From assembly GCA_014763715.1 (NCBI GenBank), contig JACXUV010000018.1:1-64000 (forward strand): a DNA stretch of 64,000 nt. The letters run 5' to 3'. Of the stretch, positions 26,923 through 35,613 are shown one piece after another. Position 1 is the first letter of the stretch; every line of letters starts with the position of its first letter. The notes beneath the pieces are model-generated. The model was not told the origin of the DNA, did not search any database, and saw only the letters and a list, made by a program, of their open reading frames with translations. Origin of the DNA: Rhodobacterales bacterium (GTDB lineage: Bacteria > Pseudomonadota > Alphaproteobacteria > Caulobacterales > Hyphomonadaceae). Made by a program: the position numbers and the translations under genes.

Positions 26923-27963
26923 CTACGTAGCCGCGGCGATCCGTTCGCGCGCAATCCGGTCTGCGACCTCATTGGTCGGGGTGTTGTTGGCGAGGGCCTC
27001 GTCGAGCACTTCGCCGAGCGTCTGGACCAAGCGGGCCAGTTTGGCTTCAACCCATTCCTGCGAGTAGTTACCTGAGATTTCGGCCGCGACATTGATGATG
27101 CCGCCGCCATTGATCACGTAATCCGGGGCATAGAGGATGCCGCGCCGGCGGAGGAGTTCGCCCATTTCCGGTACGATCAGCTGGTTGTTGGCGGCCCCGG
27201 CTATGGCTTTCACCTTGAGGCGCTCCAGCGTCTGCTCATTCACCACGGCGCCGAGGGCGCAGGGAGCGAAAATATCGGCTTCGACATCGTAAATGGCGTT
27301 TGGCTCGACAATCGTGGCGCCGGTCCGCCTGGAAACGGCGTCCAGAGCGGCCTGGTCGATATCGGTGATGACCAGTTGGGCCCCGGCTTCCGCCAGATAA
27401 TCGCAGACATGACCGCCGACATGGCCGACGCCCTGAACGGCAACTGTCTTGCCGTTGAGATCACTCGTGCCGAAAGCGCGCTTCGCGGTTTCGAGAAGTC
27501 CCAGGAAGACGCCCTTGGCGGTTACCGGGGAGGGGTCTCCGGAGGCTGCTTCGCCCTGGTCCAGGCCCGCCACATAGGGCGTTTCTTCCCGCACGATTGC
27601 CATGTCAGCCACGCTGACACCGACATCCTCAGCCGTGATGTATTTGCCCTGCAGGCTATTCACGGCACGGCCAAAAGCTCGGAACAGCTCCGGTGACTTG
27701 TCGATGCGGGCATTGCCCCAGATCACCGCCTTGCCGCCACCCAGCGGAATGTCTGCCATGGCGTTCTTGTAGCTCATGCCCTGGCTGAGGCGCAGGGCGT
27801 CCTTCAGCATCGCTTCGCCGTTGTCATAATTCCACATGCGGCAGCCACCTGCCGCCGGGCCGCGGGCCGTTGAGTGGACGGCGATAATCGCTTTCAGGCC
27901 GCTGGTAGCATCATGGAACATGTGGACGCCTTCATGGGCGTCAAAGGAGGGGTGGTCGAACAT
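26923..27963 (-). CDS. Leucine dehydrogenase-type Glu/Leu/Phe/Val dehydrogenase
   Basis: A 346-residue NAD-dependent amino acid dehydrogenase. The dimerisation domain has AAGGCRMW and MSYKNAMADIPLGGGKAVIW, with the catalytic lysines. The Rossmann domain begins at KTVAVQGVGHVGGHVCDYL. It would deaminate branched-chain amino acids to oxo acids reversibly. The ATG at 27963 is used, with GGAAG upstream; the TTG at 27981 is disfavoured. The 276 bases upstream (27964-28239) separate it from divergent trkH, and I see no clear element in them. Confidence 0.88.
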   Translation of the reverse strand: MFDHPSFDAHEGVHMFHDATSGLKAIIAVHSTARGPAAGGCRMWNYDNGEAMLKDALRLSQGMSYKNAMADIPLGGGKAVIWGNARIDKSPELFRAFGRAVNSLQGKYITAEDVGVSVADMAIVREETPYVAGLDQGEAASGDPSPVTAKGVFLGLLETAKRAFGTSDLNGKTVAVQGVGHVGGHVCDYLAEAGAQLVITDIDQAALDAVSRRTGATIVEPNAIYDVEADIFAPCALGAVVNEQTLERLKVKAIAGAANNQLIVPEMGELLRRRGILYAPDYVINGGGIINVAAEISGNYSQEWVEAKLARLVQTLGEVLDEALANNTPTNEVADRIARERIAAAT

Positions 27964-28239
27964 GAGGCTTCCGGGCTGCAATTAGGTACAAATGTAACGA
28001 AGTGCCCCGGCTTAGAGACCGCTTTCCCTTCGGTCAATCTCAGTCTCCACTTCGGGTGGGCAGATGTAGTCTGCTCTGGCGCAGTTAATGCAGGCAACGT
28101 AAGATTTGCCCGCTGACCGGACATATGGCTGATGACCCGATCAATCCTGACGTTGCTGCTGCTGACAGCCCACCCGGCCCTGTCCGGGACGACGTGTTGA
28201 CGTCTTCGCAGCTTTTCCCGGCTATGGTTACCGCCTGAC

Positions 28240-29694
28240 ATGCAGCTGCGCCCGCTACTCCTTGCCATCGGCATCATGACCGTGCTCCTGGGCGTGGCCA
28301 TGATCCCTTGCGCGCTAATCGACTGGGCAGACAAACGCCCGGAAGCGCACGTTTTTGCGGTGTCGTCCTTCGGAGCCGTGTTTATCGGCACATGTCTCTG
28401 GGTGCTCGCCCGGGGGGAGGTGGAACGTACCGGCCAGCGGGAGGGCTTCCTGCTGACCGTGATGGTCTGGACGATCCTGCCTGTTGTGGCGGCGATCCCT
28501 TTTATCGCTTCCGGCATGAGCTTCACGGATGCCGTGTTCGAGAGCGTGTCTGGCCTCACGACGACCGGCTCGACTGTGCTTACGGGCCTTGATGCATTGC
28601 CGCGCGGGTTGCTCCTCTGGCGTGCGATCATTCACTGGTTCGGCGGGATCGGTATCATCGTGACCGCCATCGCCATCCTGCCGCAGCTGCGCGTCGGCGG
28701 GATGCAGCTGTTCCAGCTCGAAAACTCGGACCGGTCCGGAAAATTCCTGCCGCGCGTGACAGATATCGCGACCTATCTGGGCCTGACCTATCTCATCGTT
28801 TCGGTGGCCTGCGCCCTGTCTTACTACCTTTGTGGCATGAGCTGGTTCGATGCGATCTGCCATGCCATGGCGACCATGTCGGCCGGCGGCTTCTCCACGC
28901 ATGACGCGTCTTTCGGATACTACAACGATACGCCAGCACCCTGGGCAGCGATTGTCTTCATGCTGATCGCGGGCCTGCCGTTCAGCCTGATGGCGATGCT
29001 GGTGCTGCAGGGACGGGTGATGCAGTTCGTGCACGATCCCCAGCCGCGCCTTTACTTCGCTTTGGCGATTTTCTTCTCCGTGATGGTATCGATCCTCTAC
29101 TTTGCAAACACATCCGGTCTTCTGGACGAAGGCGTGATCGGTGGGCTGAAGCTGACCATCTTCAATACCGTTGCCGTCATGACGGGAACCGGCTTTGCGA
29201 CCGCGCCTTATGACACCTGGGGTATTCCGGTGCAGGCGCTTATTCTTGGCATTACCTTTGTCGGCGGGTGTGCGGGGTCTGCGGCCTGTGGCCTGAAGAT
29301 CTTCCGCCTCGAAATCGCGGCGAAAGCCCTGTTCGCCTATTCGCGCCGTATGGTGCAGCCGCATCGCCGCTCACCGATCAAGTATGGCGGCAAGAATGTG
29401 GACGAAGACACGCTCCAGTCCGTCATGGTCTTCATGTTCCTCTACTTTGCGACCTTCCTGATCTCGGCAGCGCTGCTGGGGCTGGATGGCCTGGACCCGA
29501 TGACGGCGATCACGGGGGCGGCGACGACGCTGTCAAACGTTGGTCCGGGGCTCGGACCGATCAATGGTCCGTCCAGCACGTTCCAGGACTTCTCCGATTT
29601 CTCCACCTGGGTCTGCACGATCAACATGCTGCTGGGGCGGCTGGAGTTCGTGGTTGTCTTTGTGGTGCTGACCCGCCGCTTCTGGCGCGGCTGA
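28240..29694 (+). CDS. trkH: TrkH-family potassium uptake protein
   Basis: A 484-residue membrane protein of the Trk/Ktr ion-translocating subunit family. Selectivity-filter-like loops are visible as SGLTTTGSTVL (about 107-118), ATMSAGGFSTHD (about 210-221) and VMTGTGFATAPYD (about 313-325), plus ATTLSNVGPGLGP near the C-terminus. These are the four P-loops of the fold. It needs a TrkA/KtrA regulatory subunit, which is not in the window. Confidence 0.92.
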   Translation: MQLRPLLLAIGIMTVLLGVAMIPCALIDWADKRPEAHVFAVSSFGAVFIGTCLWVLARGEVERTGQREGFLLTVMVWTILPVVAAIPFIASGMSFTDAVFESVSGLTTTGSTVLTGLDALPRGLLLWRAIIHWFGGIGIIVTAIAILPQLRVGGMQLFQLENSDRSGKFLPRVTDIATYLGLTYLIVSVACALSYYLCGMSWFDAICHAMATMSAGGFSTHDASFGYYNDTPAPWAAIVFMLIAGLPFSLMAMLVLQGRVMQFVHDPQPRLYFALAIFFSVMVSILYFANTSGLLDEGVIGGLKLTIFNTVAVMTGTGFATAPYDTWGIPVQALILGITFVGGCAGSAACGLKIFRLEIAAKALFAYSRRMVQPHRRSPIKYGGKNVDEDTLQSVMVFMFLYFATFLISAALLGLDGLDPMTAITGAATTLSNVGPGLGPINGPSSTFQDFSDFSTWVCTINMLLGRLEFVVVFVVLTRRFWRG

Positions 29695-29778
29695 GCTAAG
29701 TCGGGCGCTGCCTGAGCATCAGGAAAAATCCGTTCAGGAATTATTATCTTCGCCAGAGCGCACGCTCTGTGCTGGAGA

Positions 29779-31338
29779 TCAGTTCCAGGGATTGAAGCGC
29801 TGTGTCGGCCGGTGCGGCGGGAGAGGTTCCGGTTCGGCTTCCGGCTCACTCGCGGTCTCTGCCGGGGCAGGGGAGTCCGGCGCAGCTTCGCTCGCCGCAG
29901 GAACCGGAGAGGCTTCCACGCCAGGCATCAGGTCCGCATCTGTGAAGCCGAAATCCTCGTCTTCTTCCATCCGAATGCCACTTGCCGGAGCGGGCTCCGC
30001 TTCAGGTAAGCTGTCCGGAAGGTCCACTGTACCGTCGATGATTTTCCGCTCCTGCGGCTCTGCCGTCGTCACGGGGGCTTCCGGTTGCGGACGGTGCGCA
30101 GAGTGGGTCGAGCCAAGGCCGAAGCCGGATGTGATTCCAGAGAGGCTGAAGCTCTGCGGCGCGGCTGGCGCAGGCGCTGGTCGCTCCGGTTCCGGCTCCG
30201 GGGTGACATCTGACGAGAATGCCGCGGCAGGTTCAGCTTCAGATGCCTGTGATACTTCGGGAGCGGCTTGCTCTGCAGGGGCGGGTTCCAGTGTCGCCGG
30301 TTCGGTTTCCGGTGTGGCCGGCGTATCTGTGCGGTAGCGGCTGAGGTCGCCCATGCTGCTTGAGAACAGGCCAGCACCGAAGACAGGGGCGGGTTGGGAC
30401 GCGGGAGGCGCGACTGGTTCGGCAGCCGGGGCTGCCTCTTCCACCGGCTCACTCGTGCCCCGGATCGCATTCCAGACGTCATTCTCACCGCTGAAGGGTT
30501 CCGCCGCAGGAAACTCGGTTGCGGCTGGGGTGGCCACAGGGGCCTCCTCGGTGATGGTCTCGGGCTCCGGCGCAACCGGCGCGGCGAATTCCGCAGCCAC
30601 GGCATAAGGGCGGGCTGTTTCTGTCGATCCGGCAAATGGCGCATAGGGAGCGGCCGGTTCTTCTCTGACGGGAGAGGGGGCAGCTGGCTCTGGGGGCGTG
30701 AGCGGCTCAACCTGTTCAGGCTCTGCCGTCATGGCAGGTTCCACCACCGGCATGGTATCCGTTGCCAGAGCTGTTTCTTCAGTCGCCTGGGGCGTTTCCA
30801 CGGTCGCCCGGCTGACAGGATCGGCATTCACTTCATCTGCCATGGCTGCAACAGCGGCCTGCATATCCGCCTGACCCTCGAACTCAGCCATTTCATGATC
30901 TTCGAAGGGGCGGGATTCATCCCCCTCATCTTCGGCATGTTCGAAAGTTTCAGGTTCGGCGTGCGGGGCATCCGCGACGACAGGGGCAGCTGCGTCATCC
31001 GCGTCTGCCTCATCCAGGCTGCTCAGCAGGGCCGAGATCGCCTTTTCGGCGCCGCGGGCATGACGGTGCGCTTCGCGATACAGGTCCTCGATGAACTCAG
31101 CATAGGGGCGTCCGGTTGCATCGGTTTCGCCGACGAAATCCTCAGGCGAGCATGTCTCTATTTCGCGTCCCCGCGTGTCGGTCAGCAGAAGCGCGTGTGG
31201 CGCAGCTGTCAGCGTGACCCGATACCCCTCGGTATCGTGCTTTACAGCGCCATCGTCGCTCTCTTGCCAGCCGACCCGCTGCTTGCGAGTCATCTCATCG
31301 AGTTTGTCGATCAGGCGTTTGGTCGAAGGATGCAGCAT
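29779..31338 (-). CDS. Large protein with conserved N-terminus and Ala/Pro/Glu-rich disordered tail
   Basis: A 519-residue protein of unknown function. The first ~105 residues look folded (IDKLDEMTRKQRVGWQESDD, then AEFIEDLYREAHRHARGA). From about 115 to the end it is low-complexity Ala, Pro, Glu, with many EPE and APA steps, ending HRPTQRFNPWN. There is no signal peptide or membrane helix, so it is probably cytosolic and largely disordered. It is convergent with trkH; the 84-base gap holds an inverted repeat (CAGAGCG 29754-29760, CGCTCTG 29763-29769). Confidence 0.75.
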   Translation of the reverse strand: MLHPSTKRLIDKLDEMTRKQRVGWQESDDGAVKHDTEGYRVTLTAAPHALLLTDTRGREIETCSPEDFVGETDATGRPYAEFIEDLYREAHRHARGAEKAISALLSSLDEADADDAAAPVVADAPHAEPETFEHAEDEGDESRPFEDHEMAEFEGQADMQAAVAAMADEVNADPVSRATVETPQATEETALATDTMPVVEPAMTAEPEQVEPLTPPEPAAPSPVREEPAAPYAPFAGSTETARPYAVAAEFAAPVAPEPETITEEAPVATPAATEFPAAEPFSGENDVWNAIRGTSEPVEEAAPAAEPVAPPASQPAPVFGAGLFSSSMGDLSRYRTDTPATPETEPATLEPAPAEQAAPEVSQASEAEPAAAFSSDVTPEPEPERPAPAPAAPQSFSLSGITSGFGLGSTHSAHRPQPEAPVTTAEPQERKIIDGTVDLPDSLPEAEPAPASGIRMEEDEDFGFTDADLMPGVEASPVPAASEAAPDSPAPAETASEPEAEPEPLPPHRPTQRFNPWN

Positions 31339-31547
31339 TCCGGGGCGTCTCCCGTTTCCCTGTCCGGAGCCTACCAGTTAGCCCGTGCGGACGGATTGTT
31401 CAAATCCTGCATGTAGATTCGGGCGAGGAAACACGAATTATGGCACCTGCTCTGGCAGGTGGTACCGGAACGGGCCATGCGCGCCGCCAGGTTGTGTCTT
31501 TCCGGGCCAGTCAGAAGTCAGTCAGAACCGGCCCGGAGACAGGTGTT

Positions 31548-32258
31548 TTACTGTTCCGCCTTCACGCGGGCGATGTCTTTCAGGAAATCCTTGACCGGCT
31601 CGCCCTTCGCAGCGGCGAATTCGCTGCGATAGCCCTTCACCACACCGTCGGGGGAGACGAGTAGGTAGGACGGTGTCCAGCCGATTTTCAGCGCGCTGCG
31701 CAGGCTCGTGTCCGGGTCGAGCACGACCGGATAGGTGTAACCCTTTTCGGCGAAATAGGCATCGATCGAGCCAAATTTGCCATACATCTCTTCCGGCGTG
31801 GTGCGTGCTGCGGTCGCCGGAACGTGGATCGACACGAAGTCGAGGTCCGGGTCCTGCGCGATGGCGGTGGAGAGGGCGGCGACATAGGGCCCGTCGGCCA
31901 GGCAGTCCCCGCACCAAAGGCCCCAGACATCGATTACGGTCCACTTGGTTAGATTGTCGGAATCGAAGGTCGATCCGTCCAGCATGGTGCCGGTGATGTG
32001 CGGCAGCTTCTCGCCCAGGAAGACATATTCATAGGGGCGGCCATAATCGTCGCGGCGGACGCTGCCATCTTCGGCGAGCGGCAGGGGATTGGCGGTGATG
32101 AAGCCGGTCGCGTCTTCCGGGAGGACCGAGTCTGCCTCTACATCGGGGGCGGTGCTGGTATCTGCCGTCTCCACTGGGGCCGGGTCTGTGCTTTGTGCCG
32201 GGCTGCAGGCGCAGATGAGTGCGGTCAGGGCGCTGGCGGCAACGAAGGATCGGATCAT
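31548..32258 (-). CDS. TlpA-like thioredoxin-fold lipoprotein
   Basis: This 236-residue protein has a signal sequence with a lipobox-like ICAC (C18) and a thioredoxin fold with the active site W115-C-G-D-C119 in VWGLWCGDC. TlpA/ResA-type proteins reduce disulfides in the periplasm, for example in cytochrome maturation or on copper sites. The ATG at 32258 has AAGGA about ten bases upstream. The 209-base stretch 31339-31547 holds only a hairpin (TCCGGGCC 31501-31508, GGCCCGGA 31530-31537). Confidence 0.82.
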   Translation of the reverse strand: MIRSFVAASALTALICACSPAQSTDPAPVETADTSTAPDVEADSVLPEDATGFITANPLPLAEDGSVRRDDYGRPYEYVFLGEKLPHITGTMLDGSTFDSDNLTKWTVIDVWGLWCGDCLADGPYVAALSTAIAQDPDLDFVSIHVPATAARTTPEEMYGKFGSIDAYFAEKGYTYPVVLDPDTSLRSALKIGWTPSYLLVSPDGVVKGYRSEFAAAKGEPVKDFLKDIARVKAEQ

Positions 32259-32370
32259 TCGGGCAGTTCCTTTTAGCAATTCTGTTCAATTAGCAATGAA
32301 ACCCTGCGGTCGGAACTAAGAAGACCGGTAAGTAAGTCTATCAACACATTGAAAGCGCGAGCAATTCAAC

Positions 32371-32399
32371 AAAAAAGCCCCGGCGCGTGCCGGGGCTTT
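32371..32399 (-). terminator. Rho-independent terminator after the thiolase gene
   Basis: A perfect 8-bp stem (GCCCCGGC 32377-32384, GCCGGGGC 32389-32396) with a four-base loop is flanked by AAAAAA on the left and TTT on the right. Read on the minus strand it gives a GC hairpin followed by a U-run, 24 bases past the thiolase stop. Confidence 0.85.
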
Positions 32400-32422
32400 C
32401 CTGATTTATTCGCCGGGATGGC

Positions 32423-33631
32423 TTAGCTGTAGATTTCAAACAGGCCAGCGCCGCCCATGCCGCCACCGATACACATGGTGACAACACCCCATTTGGCGCC
32501 GCGGCGTTTGCCTTCCATCAGGATGGAGCCGGTGCAGCGTGCGCCGGTCATGCCGAACGGGTGGCCGATGGAGATCGAGCCGCCATTGACGTTGTATTTC
32601 TCCGGGTCGATGCCGAGACGGTCGCGGCTGTAGAGGCATTGCGAAGCGAAGGCTTCGTTCAGTTCCCACAGGTCGATGTCATCAACCGTCAGGCCGTGAC
32701 GCTCAAGCAGGCGCGGCACAGCGAAGACCGGGCCGATGCCCATTTCGTCCGGATCGCAGCCAGCGACGTTGAAGCCGACGAAGCGGCCCATCGGTGTCAG
32801 GCCGCGCTTGGCAGCTTCCTGGGCTTCCATAACGACCACGGCAGCGGCACCATCGGACAGCTGAGAAGCGTTACCAGCGGTGACATACTTGCCTTCCTTG
32901 ACGACCATGCCGCCGGAGAAGACTGGCTTCAGGCCAGCCAGCGTCTCATAGGTCGTGCCAGGGCGGTTACACTCGTCACGGTCGCAGACGACGTCCTGAT
33001 AGGTTTCTTCGCCGGTTTCCTTGTTGAAGAGTTTCATGCGCGTGTTCAGCGGCACGATCTCTTCGGCCATGTGGCCTTTTTCCTGGAAGATGGCGGTGCG
33101 GCGCTGGGATTCGGCCGAATACTCGTCCTGTGCTTCACGGCTGACACCATAGCGGTCGGCGACGATTTCAGCCGTTTCGATCATGGTCATCCAGATCGCC
33201 GGCCACTCTTTCATGAGTTTTTCTTCGGTGTAGCGGTGGGTATTCATGTGGCCCGAACGAGACACCAGAGAGAGCGATTCCACGCCGCCGCCGATCGCTG
33301 CCGGAGCGCCTTCATTGATGACGCTGTGAGCGGCCATGGCGATGGCTTGCAGGCCCGACGAGCAGAAGCGGTTGACCGTGGCGCCGGATGTGGTGGACGG
33401 GCAGCCGGCCCAGAGCGCTGCGTTACGGGCAACGTTGTGGCCCGTGGCACCTTCCGGCTGAGCGGAACCGAGGAACACGTCCTCGATCAGGCCGGCTTCG
33501 ATGCCGGCGCGGTCGATCGCGCCCTTGATGGCATGACCGGCCATGGTAATGCCGTGGGTGTCATTCAGGCTCCCACGGTTGGATTTGGCCATACCCGTAC
33601 GGGCGTAAGAAACGATAACGGCTTCACGCAT
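32423..33631 (-). CDS. Acetyl-CoA C-acyltransferase (thiolase)
   Basis: A 402-residue thiolase. The nucleophile is C90 in VNRFCSSGLQA, the GGSISIGHPFGMTGARCTG block carries the active-site His, and VTMCIGGGMGGAGLFE near the C-terminus has the second Cys. It cleaves 3-ketoacyl-CoA or condenses acetyl-CoA in the cytosol; a beta-oxidation role is more likely than PHB synthesis because no phaB is adjacent. An 8-bp inverted repeat (33686-33693/33701-33708) lies 55 bases upstream. Confidence 0.93.
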   Translation of the reverse strand: MREAVIVSYARTGMAKSNRGSLNDTHGITMAGHAIKGAIDRAGIEAGLIEDVFLGSAQPEGATGHNVARNAALWAGCPSTTSGATVNRFCSSGLQAIAMAAHSVINEGAPAAIGGGVESLSLVSRSGHMNTHRYTEEKLMKEWPAIWMTMIETAEIVADRYGVSREAQDEYSAESQRRTAIFQEKGHMAEEIVPLNTRMKLFNKETGEETYQDVVCDRDECNRPGTTYETLAGLKPVFSGGMVVKEGKYVTAGNASQLSDGAAAVVVMEAQEAAKRGLTPMGRFVGFNVAGCDPDEMGIGPVFAVPRLLERHGLTVDDIDLWELNEAFASQCLYSRDRLGIDPEKYNVNGGSISIGHPFGMTGARCTGSILMEGKRRGAKWGVVTMCIGGGMGGAGLFEIYS

Positions 33632-33685
33632 GGAATTCCCTCCAGTAACTGCAGTGATTGTTGCGGCGCACCCTAATGGCCGACG

Positions 33686-33708
33686 AAGGGAAGCGCCAGC
33701 CTTCCCTT
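33686..33708. promoter_or_regulatory. Inverted repeat upstream of the thiolase gene
   Basis: AAGGGAAG (33686-33693) and CTTCCCTT (33701-33708) are perfect inverted copies around seven bases, 55 bases upstream of the thiolase start. No T-run follows on either side, so an operator is more likely than a terminator. Confidence 0.35.
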
Positions 33709-33784
33709 AGCGTAAACGGAATGAATTCACGGCAATTTTTGCCCTGATCACGGGTTGATGAGGTGAATATCGGGGACAAGCACA

Positions 33785-33814
33785 CAAAAAAACGCCGCCT
33801 GGGGGCAGGCGGCG
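33785..33814 (-). terminator. Rho-independent terminator after pckA
   Basis: A 9-bp perfect stem (CGCCGCCTG 33793-33801, CAGGCGGCG 33806-33814) with a GGGG loop is preceded on the plus strand by an A-run (33785-33792), which becomes the U-run on the minus transcript. It sits 28 bases past the pckA stop. Confidence 0.85.
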
Positions 33815-33841
33815 CTCAATTTTTCGTTAGAGCGGTTTCGC

Positions 33842-35434
33842 TCAGACCGTGACTTTTGCCTTCGGGGCAGCAGCTTTCACCGTGTCATCAACATGTGCTT
33901 CGAACTTCTTGAAGTTCTCGACGAACATGTCGGCCAGCTTCGCAGCCTGGGCGTCATAGGCGGCTCCATCGGCCCAGGTCGAACGCGGGTCGAGGATCTT
34001 CGAATCGACGCCCGGCACGGCCACTGGAACGAGGAAGCCAAAGGTCTCGTCCTTGCGGAACTCGACATTGTTCAGGGAGCCATCGAGCGCAGCGTTCAGC
34101 AGGGCGCGGGTCGCCTTGATCGGCATGCGGTGGCCGGTGCCATAGGGGCCGCCGGTCCAGCCGGTCGAAACCAGCCAGCAATCGACATCGTACTTGCCGA
34201 TCAGTTCGCGCAGCAGGTTCCCGTACTCAGACGGGTGACGTGGCATGAACGGGCCGCCGAAGCAGGTGGAGAAGGTGGCCGTCGGTTCGGTGACGCCTTT
34301 CTCGGTGCCTGCCACCTTGGCGGTGTAGCCGGACAGGAAGTGGTACATCGCCTGGGCCGGGGTCAGCTTTGCGATGGGCGGCATGACGCCGAAAGCATCA
34401 GCCGTCAGCATGATGAGGTTTTTCGGCTGGCCGCAACGGCCCGACAGGGATGCATTCGGGATAGCCGAAATCGGGTAGGCGCCGCGGGAGTTCTCGGCGA
34501 GCGTCGCGTCATCGAGATCCAGCTCGCGGGTTTCCGGGTTCATCACGACGTTTTCGAGGACCGTGCCCCACTGTTTGGTCGTGGCGTAGATTTCCGGTTC
34601 GGCCTCGGCCGACAGCTTGATCATCTTGGCATAGCAGCCGCCTTCGAAATTGAAGAGGCCATTTTCCGACCAGCCATGCTCGTCGTCGCCGATCAGGATA
34701 CGGCTGGCATCGGCAGACAGGGTTGTCTTGCCGGTGCCGGACAGGCCGAAGAAGATGGCCGCATCTTCTGCAGGCGAGGTGTTCACCGAGCAATGCATCG
34801 GCATGACCTTCTTGGCCGGCAGGTAATAGTTCAGCGCCGTGAACACGGACTTCTTTGTTTCGCCGGCATAGGACGTGCCGCCGATCAGAACCATGCGCTT
34901 GTCGAAATTGACCGCGATCACCGTTTCGGAACGGCAGCCATGGCGTGCCGGATCGGCGCGGAAGCTCGGGCAGTTGATGATGGTGAACTGGGACGCGAAG
35001 GTCTCGTATTCACCGTTTTCCGGAATGCGCAGAAGATGGCGGATGAAGAGGGAGTGCCAGGCATATTCCGTGACCACAGTCACCGGCAGGCGATGGGACG
35101 GATCGGCGCCGCCGAACAGCTCCTGAACGTATACGTCCTGAGACGCGAGGTGCGTCTTGAAATCTGCCAACAGGGCATCGAAATGTGCTGGCGTCATCGA
35201 GGCATTGTTGTCCCACCAGACCGTGTTTTCGGTGGTCTCGTCGCGCACCGTGAACTTGTCCTTGGCGGAGCGGCCGGTGTGTTGTCCGGTTTCAACGACA
35301 AGCGGGCCGCCATCGGCAACCTGCGCTTCGCCCGTTGCGACAGCCGTTTCATAAAGACGGGCTTCGTTCCAGTTTTTACGGACGGATTTTGGCTCAATCC
35401 CCAGTTCTCCAAGGATCGCTACGGTATCGCTCAT
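33842..35434 (-). CDS. pckA: Phosphoenolpyruvate carboxykinase (ATP)
   Basis: A 530-residue enzyme that converts oxaloacetate and ATP to phosphoenolpyruvate and CO2, the entry to gluconeogenesis. The kinase P-loop is [13 protein letters not shown] and the family block [19 protein letters not shown] is present, as is the typical C-terminal [20 protein letters not shown]. It is monocistronic with its own terminator. A palindrome at 35535-35549, about 100 bases upstream, is a candidate operator. Confidence 0.97.
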   Translation of the reverse strand: MSDTVAILGELGIEPKSVRKNWNEARLYETAVATGEAQVADGGPLVVETGQHTGRSAKDKFTVRDETTENTVWWDNNASMTPAHFDALLADFKTHLASQDVYVQELFGGADPSHRLPVTVVTEYAWHSLFIRHLLRIPENGEYETFASQFTIINCPSFRADPARHGCRSETVIAVNFDKRMVLIGGTSYAGETKKSVFTALNYYLPAKKVMPMHCSVNTSPAEDAAIFFGLSGTGKTTLSADASRILIGDDEHGWSENGLFNFEGGCYAKMIKLSAEAEPEIYATTKQWGTVLENVVMNPETRELDLDDATLAENSRGAYPISAIPNASLSGRCGQPKNLIMLTADAFGVMPPIAKLTPAQAMYHFLSGYTAKVAGTEKGVTEPTATFSTCFGGPFMPRHPSEYGNLLRELIGKYDVDCWLVSTGWTGGPYGTGHRMPIKATRALLNAALDGSLNNVEFRKDETFGFLVPVAVPGVDSKILDPRSTWADGAAYDAQAAKLADMFVENFKKFEAHVDDTVKAAAPKAKVTV

Positions 35435-35534
35435 GTTAGCCTCTGTTCCTGCCTTTTAAGTGCTGTTTCCCCAGCGCATTTTGTGCGCTCGTTTGGCTTA
35501 CCCGTGCAAAATTTGCAACATTTGTGCCTAATTC

Positions 35535-35549
35535 GAAACAGCTTGTTTC
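35535..35549. promoter_or_regulatory. Palindrome upstream of pckA
   Basis: GAAACA (35535-35540) and TGTTTC (35544-35549) are perfect inverted copies with a three-base centre, in an AT-rich stretch 101 bases upstream of the pckA ATG. Its size suits a LacI- or TetR-type operator. No regulator gene is adjacent, so the assignment is inference. Confidence 0.35.
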
Positions 35550-35613
35550 ATTTATTTTGCATTCCGGCGGAAGTGTTTGCCCGCCCGTCAGGCGAGGCAC
35601 CGGTGGCAGGGCC

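Noticed and set aside
31501-31537. Hairpin with a 21-base loop after the TlpA-like gene as a terminator
   Set aside because: No U-run on the minus transcript and a large loop; kept only as a note in the gene entry.
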